64,000 nt of DNA, taken from assembly GCA_963797475.1 (NCBI GenBank), contig CAWCPR010000009.1, positions 310,001-374,000 of the forward strand. Direction: 5' to 3'. This document shows, in pieces, positions 59,944 through 64,000 of this stretch. The translations under genes and the position numbers were made by a program. Under the pieces are notes generated by a model. It worked only from the letters and a program-made list of their open reading frames with translations, ran no database searches and was not told where the DNA came from. Position 1 is the first letter of the stretch. The number at the start of each line of letters is the position of its first letter. The stretch is from CAWCPR01 sp963797475 (GTDB lineage: Bacteria > Chloroflexota > Anaerolineae > Anaerolineales > UBA4823).

Positions 59944-61551
59944 CTATTCAGACGGAAGCTCTTTGAAGCTTAAGGAAACATCCACGCCTCTGCGGGCTTG
60001 GACCCACTTAGCGATATAGTAGACCACAAACCCGCTGAAGAAAATAACCAGGTCAAAGACGACCATGCCGGGCGTCATCCCCGATAAGGGGTCATTGAGA
60101 TAAACCCAGGCCATGATAATGCACGCAATCAGGCTGATCACCCCGATAATCGAGATGACCGGGATCCTGCCGATGCGCTGGTTGACCGAGGAGGTCTCGA
60201 AAACGTCCGGCAAACGGTACGGCAGCAGGATTGCCGAGATCGAGACCATGATAAAGCTGAGGATGAACCCAAAGATGCCCACCAGCGTTGCGAAATAGGG
60301 CGTGAAGACGTAAATCGCCAGGGCGATAATGCTCATAATGCCCATCGTTGCCAGGGCGGGGACGGGCGTGTGCAGCCGGGGATGCACGGTCCGGAACCAG
60401 GATGGGATGAGACCATCGATGGCGTAAGCCAGGATATTGCGAGAGCCGTTCAAGATCTGACCCGGCAGCCAGGCGTAGCTCCAAAAGATGAACCCAAAGG
60501 TAATCAGGAAGGCGATGATGAGGCTGCCGCTCAAATAAGCAGCCAACTCCGTATACAGGGGCGTGGATGAAACTCCCAGTGAGGTGGGGTCGATGGTCGA
60601 AAGAGCGCCGAGGAATTCAGTTCCGGCTGTGTTCTTGACCAGGATCACCGTGACCAGAACCCCTATCCCAACGAGAATGGTAGTGGCTGGCATCGACCAG
60701 AGCTGCAGCCGTTTCGCGTTCTTGATCTCACTGCCAATGTAAGCTGAGGAATACATGAAGGAAAGATTCAAGTAGATCCAGGTCATCGCCAGCATTGTAT
60801 TGCGCAGGGAGAAAGGTGAAACGCTGAAACCAGCTTCCTTGCCGGCCTGGAGCACAAAAGCGGCTGCGTCCGATTGTCCGGAAAGCGGCCCGATAAACCG
60901 GTTGAAGGCCGCAAAGAAATCCGCAGAGTTTCTCCCGACAAACACAATCGCGGTGAGGACCGTGCTGAGGATGGCGAAGAAGATCATGATATTTTGAATG
61001 CGGAAGAAGGTTTTCATCCCTACGGAAAAGATGACGATCAGCGCAATAATCAGCAGCGAGCCGAAGATAAACATTCCCGCCGGGGAAGCAAACCAGTTGC
61101 CCACTTCGGTCAGCGAGGGGTTATTGGTAAAAATCCCCAGCGTCCGGAAAAAAGGCGCCAGGCCATAAAGAGCCAGGAAGGCGGACGGGACGCCCCCATA
61201 AAAAAACCACCACATTGTGCAGTTGAAGTTTGACATCATCCCCAGGGCCGGCCCAAGCACGCGGCTGACATACACATAATCGCCGCCCGAGCGCGGCATG
61301 GTGGAGGCCAGGTAACCGAAAACCAGGGAAAGCGGCAGGATCAGCAGCACGCAAATGATGGTGCTGAGGCTGAGATCTACGCCAGGATAAAAAGCCGGGC
61401 CCAACAAGATCAGAAAAGCTAATAAAAGTCCGATACTGGTGAAGTTGATGTTGTAAGCCAGTACGTCGAAGACTCCAGCCGTGCGCACCAGGCCGCTGGC
61501 TTTTCTCATAAACACTTCAGGTTGCTGAACAGGCTCAGTTGTCGTGGTCAT
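59944..61551 (-). CDS. APC-family amino acid/amine permease
   Basis: 535 residues with twelve to fourteen helices. The N-terminal signature GVFDVLAYNINFTSIGL, then STMPRSGGDYVYVSRVLGPALG, follow the amino acid-polyamine-organocation pattern. SYAWLPGQILNGSRNILAYAIDGLIPSWF is the helix-8 to 9 region. It would import an amino acid or amine, probably by proton or sodium coupling. Co-directional with the nitrilase and the cyclase-family genes, it is the likely uptake route for their substrate. Confidence 0.88.
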   Translation of the reverse strand: MTTTTEPVQQPEVFMRKASGLVRTAGVFDVLAYNINFTSIGLLLAFLILLGPAFYPGVDLSLSTIICVLLILPLSLVFGYLASTMPRSGGDYVYVSRVLGPALGMMSNFNCTMWWFFYGGVPSAFLALYGLAPFFRTLGIFTNNPSLTEVGNWFASPAGMFIFGSLLIIALIVIFSVGMKTFFRIQNIMIFFAILSTVLTAIVFVGRNSADFFAAFNRFIGPLSGQSDAAAFVLQAGKEAGFSVSPFSLRNTMLAMTWIYLNLSFMYSSAYIGSEIKNAKRLQLWSMPATTILVGIGVLVTVILVKNTAGTEFLGALSTIDPTSLGVSSTPLYTELAAYLSGSLIIAFLITFGFIFWSYAWLPGQILNGSRNILAYAIDGLIPSWFRTVHPRLHTPVPALATMGIMSIIALAIYVFTPYFATLVGIFGFILSFIMVSISAILLPYRLPDVFETSSVNQRIGRIPVISIIGVISLIACIIMAWVYLNDPLSGMTPGMVVFDLVIFFSGFVVYYIAKWVQARRGVDVSLSFKELPSE

Positions 61552-61575
61552 CGTATTTAATCCTCCGTATGGGGT

Positions 61576-62235
61576 TTACCAGGCGACAGCTCGAACTGGG
61601 GACCCATCCAAATTTTTAAAATACAGGGGTAAGAACGCAAAATGATTGAGGCGACTTGAGGAGAGTTGATGGAGGTGAGCCAAATTCTCCACAATAAGCA
61701 CGTCGCTACCCAGCAGAATTTCATGAACAGGATCGGACTCATCCACAGTGGAATCGACATTCAGCGCATCAATCCCCACCAGGCTGGCCCCTGCGCCTGC
61801 CAGGATTCTGGCAGTTTCAGCCGTGAGATAAGGATGGCGATAATACAGCTCTTCCCCCCAATACCGATCCCAGCCTGTTCGAATGATGATCGCACCTCCT
61901 TTCGGCAAGTCCGTAAGTTTACCTTCGACCATCTGCCGGGTGATCGGTTCGTTCTCCGCTAAGGCCGGGGAAGGGTCGATCACCATGCCGGGGAGGATAA
62001 AGCGCCGGACAGGGTACTGGTCGATGGTTTTACCGTTAGGAAAATAGTGGCTGGCTGCATCCATATGAGTGCCCGTATGGGAGCCCAGGATGAGCTCAGA
62101 CACCCGCCAGGGAGCAGCAACACCTTGGGCCGGGCTGATCCTCGGTTCAGGATCGCCGGGGAAATAGGCCATCCCATTTTCGATGAAATGGCTGAGATCG
62201 ATAAATTCGGGTTCTCCAGCGCTTGCTTCCAGCAT
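61576..62235 (-). CDS. cyclase-family (kynurenine formamidase-like) metal hydrolase
   Basis: 219 residues from ATG 62235 (GTG 62244 also possible). The metal motif HTGTHMDAASHYF (H-x-G-T-H-x-D) and the later IVENLAHL Glu are those of the cyclase family, which hydrolyses N-formylkynurenine, isatin or related amides. AIIIRTGWDRYWG is the typical core. The preceding gene ends nine bases or fewer upstream, so it is tightly coupled. The substrate here is unknown. Confidence 0.85.
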   Translation of the reverse strand: MLEASAGEPEFIDLSHFIENGMAYFPGDPEPRISPAQGVAAPWRVSELILGSHTGTHMDAASHYFPNGKTIDQYPVRRFILPGMVIDPSPALAENEPITRQMVEGKLTDLPKGGAIIIRTGWDRYWGEELYYRHPYLTAETARILAGAGASLVGIDALNVDSTVDESDPVHEILLGSDVLIVENLAHLHQLSSSRLNHFAFLPLYFKNLDGSPVRAVAW

Positions 62236-62244
62236 GTTCAACAC

Positions 62245-63240
62245 CTATCCTGAAGTCATCTGGACGCTCTCGACCCGGTCTGCGCTCAGGGAAACGATAG
62301 CGCCCTTCAAGATCCCTTCGCCGTATTCGCTGCCCGGGTTCACGGAGGTCGTCCGCCCGATTTTGATCTCATTTCGTGATTCATGGATATGCCCATGCAG
62401 GGACAGCAGGGGCTGGTAACGTTCGATGGCATCTCGCACCGCTTGGCTGCCGGCCCCGAACATCACCGGTTCTCCTCCGGAAGTGATGACGGTGGGGGGA
62501 TATGTCGAGGTGTCCAGCATCGGGCAGGTATCCAGGGTGCTGTCTTTTGGCGGCACGTGCAGATTAAAGATCGCCCGGGTGTAATCGCTGATCCCGCTCA
62601 CTGCACTTTCGATTTTTTTGGCGATCTCCTCGTCCGCTATCTCTCGAGGGGTCTTCCAGGGAGTTGGATTGCTGTAGCCGAGGCTGATCATGATGTGGCC
62701 GTCCTCGTCGATAGTCACCAGCTTCTCCTCGCAAGGGATCACGTTGGATCCGGCTTTTTCCTGCAAGGCCTCTAAAATATGGGGGTGATCGTCGTTCCCG
62801 CCGGTGACATAACAGCGGATATTTGCGCCGTCCAGCCGTTCTTCGGCAAGGGACACCCAGGATGCCAGGCGCTCCTTTGCTTTTTCCAGGTAAAGCTTCT
62901 CAACTTCTGCAGGGTGCTCACGGTAGAAAAGGTAATCCTGCTCGCTCATCAGCTCGTTATAGAAGCCAAGTTTCGCCAGCCTGGTTTGGAATTCGGGTAA
63001 TTCATCTCCAGCCAAGCTCTGCACCCTGCCATGCAGGGTGGCGCGAAAGCTGTTTCCCCCTTCTTCAATGATCGGGATGAGCATCTTCCCAGCGACATCC
63101 CCGCCGAGGATCAAGACATTGACGCCGTAAAATTTTCCCGCGTTGATGAACTTACGGAAAGTTGGCTCTGAGCCATGTACATCCGTGGCAAAGAATATGC
63201 GGGTCCGATCCTTCTTGTCCTTCTTAGCCCAAAACGGCAT
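62245..63240 (-). CDS. calcineurin-like metallophosphoesterase
   Basis: 331 residues with all signature blocks: ATDVHGSEPTF, LILGGDVAGK, GGNDDH, NLHVPPKD and SLHGHIHESRN. A ~100-residue insert between the second and third blocks carries KLYLEKAKERLASWVSLAEE, longer than in short phosphatases. It hydrolyses a phosphoester with two metal ions; the substrate is not predictable. It starts ten bases after the stop of the nucleotidyltransferase-like gene and abuts the cyclase gene. Confidence 0.88.
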   Translation of the reverse strand: MPFWAKKDKKDRTRIFFATDVHGSEPTFRKFINAGKFYGVNVLILGGDVAGKMLIPIIEEGGNSFRATLHGRVQSLAGDELPEFQTRLAKLGFYNELMSEQDYLFYREHPAEVEKLYLEKAKERLASWVSLAEERLDGANIRCYVTGGNDDHPHILEALQEKAGSNVIPCEEKLVTIDEDGHIMISLGYSNPTPWKTPREIADEEIAKKIESAVSGISDYTRAIFNLHVPPKDSTLDTCPMLDTSTYPPTVITSGGEPVMFGAGSQAVRDAIERYQPLLSLHGHIHESRNEIKIGRTTSVNPGSEYGEGILKGAIVSLSADRVESVQMTSG

Positions 63241-63249
63241 CCCGCCTCC

Positions 63250-64000
63250 TCAAGCGACTTCCTCTACTTCTTTGTACCACTTCACTTTATCGCCGATCTT
63301 CGCACGAAGTTTCCAGTTCATCGTTTTTGGGGCCGCCTGGATGCGATCCAGCGCCTCGCCTACCTGGGCTTTCACTTTTGACTTTTCGTCAACATTAAGT
63401 TGCGGGTAATTTGGAGCCAGTTGGCCGACCTTCTCCAAATTCATGGTGACGGTCCGCCACAACCCCCAGTCCCGGGAACACAACTGGCTGATCAAGGCGA
63501 TATTAATGGTTTCCCGGTCGTGCTCTCCCAGGGGATGTTCCAGCAGGAGCATAATGGTGTCGATGATGTCCTTTTCGTTGATGCGCACGATCTGCATTTT
63601 CTCGAGCAGCAGCTCAGCTAACGGCAGAGTCGGCAAATCCTTCTCCAGGCGCCCATTCCAGACAATCTCGTGACAAAAATCCAGTTTGTCGAAGAAAACG
63701 TCGACATGCAGCTTGTGGGCTGGATGGTGGAAGATCAGTCGCTGCCCGGCGAAGTACAGATTCACCTCGGCATCCTCGACGAAACCCTGGGCCTTAAAAA
63801 ACTCGCTCATCCGGGAGCTCTGAGCGTGATAGCTGGCATAATCGATATCGGTGTAGGCGCGGCCTAATTGTTTCTGAATGTATCCGTACGCTGAACAGTG
63901 GAATTGGAAGGCCAAAGAACCAAGCAGGCGCAAAACCAGGCCCTGTTCTTCTGCGGCAGTCACCAGGCCTTTTGCGGTAGCCTCAAACTCTTTTCTACGT
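63250..64000 (-). CDS. nucleotidyltransferase-fold protein, 5' end cut by the window
   Basis: The frame stays open to base 64000 (RRKEFEATAKGLVTAAEEQG before the first possible GTG at 63963), so the start is outside the window. At least 250 residues. The motif VLRLLGSLAF with DIDYASY downstream resembles minimal nucleotidyltransferases or nucleotidyltransferase-like enzymes that recognise small metabolites (GS-x9-DxD pattern, DID), though the spacing is loose. LHVDVFFDKLDFCHEI supplies a third acidic position. Transferase activity on a small molecule is plausible; function unknown. Confidence 0.7.
   Translation of the reverse strand, partial: RRKEFEATAKGLVTAAEEQGLVLRLLGSLAFQFHCSAYGYIQKQLGRAYTDIDYASYHAQSSRMSEFFKAQGFVEDAEVNLYFAGQRLIFHHPAHKLHVDVFFDKLDFCHEIVWNGRLEKDLPTLPLAELLLEKMQIVRINEKDIIDTIMLLLEHPLGEHDRETINIALISQLCSRDWGLWRTVTMNLEKVGQLAPNYPQLNVDEKSKVKAQVGEALDRIQAAPKTMNWKLRAKIGDKVKWYKEVEEVA

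Noticed and set aside
1..64000. tRNA, rRNA or prophage/integrase genes
   Set aside because: None seen in the gaps on either strand by eye; gaps are short and explained by promoters, terminators or repeats. A tRNAscan/Infernal run would be needed to be sure.

Overview
The window reads as a chromosomal segment of an anaerobic, heterotrophic bacterium, most likely a member of the Chloroflexota (Anaerolineae-like). This is an inference. It rests on lipoproteins with Thr/Pro-rich spacers, a Hdr/Qmo-type redox operon, corrinoid methyl-transfer genes, a fused-ATPase ECF transporter, a CarD-like protein and a single-RRM protein occurring together in DNA of moderately high GC. I saw no rRNA, tRNA, CRISPR array, transposase or phage gene. 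Annotation rests on reading motifs and gene context only; no database search was run.

Layout. (1) 1-11,129: a sugar-acid or amino-sugar catabolic block. It holds a KDPG/KHG aldolase, class V aminotransferase, PfkB kinase with an altered catalytic motif, NAD-dependent epimerase, SIS isomerase, polyphosphate-glucokinase-like ROK kinase, a divergent SelA-like PLP enzyme, a URO-D-fold protein, an L-fucose-isomerase-like protein (apparently frameshifted, preceded by a coupled 21-codon ORF) and a second PfkB kinase. A perfect 52-bp palindrome lies in the divergent promoter gap. (2) 11,164-18,681: a 1,293-residue exported mosaic serine hydrolase, a stand-alone RAM domain, NagA and two lipoproteins. 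(3) 18,776-25,620: a heterodimeric ABC exporter under a MarR regulator with a readable promoter, an internally deleted chemoreceptor and a LysR regulator. (4) 25,687-32,167: an ArsR-TusA-MvhD-like-QmoA-QmoB-wHTH-QmoC-DsrE operon with a CRP/FNR-type box at about -42. (5) 32,468-37,339: a striking Trp-rich protein, a SARP-type regulator, an M50-like pseudoprotease and a Tat-exported dienelactone hydrolase. (6) 37,364-44,600: a corrinoid methyltransferase system (GntR regulator, two corrinoid proteins, DUF1638 protein, RACo-like activator, methyltetrahydrofolate methyltransferase, URO-D-type methyltransferase). (7) 44,740-51,180: an MFS carrier, leucine-rich-repeat protein, DinB, phosphoribosyltransferase, EamA transporter, membrane protein, CarD-like protein and RRM protein. 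(8) 51,401-64,000: a class III aminotransferase, then a long minus-strand run with a glycine-amidinotransferase homologue, Fe-alcohol dehydrogenase, ECF transporter, nitrilase-family amidase, APC permease, cyclase-family hydrolase, metallophosphoesterase and a nucleotidyltransferase-like gene cut by the window end.

How it fits together. Block 1 plus NagA is consistent with taking sugar acids or amino-sugar acids to pyruvate and a triose phosphate. Block 4 would pass sulfur or electrons between thiol carriers and the quinone pool. Block 6 looks like a complete three-component methyl-transfer pathway of unknown substrate feeding tetrahydrofolate. Block 8 suggests uptake and turnover of amino or guanidino compounds. 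Across these blocks, five copies of a ~55-bp structured repeat are scattered in gaps; one supplies the 3' end of a coding region. Two genes show an apparent +1 frameshift at nearly the same codon number.
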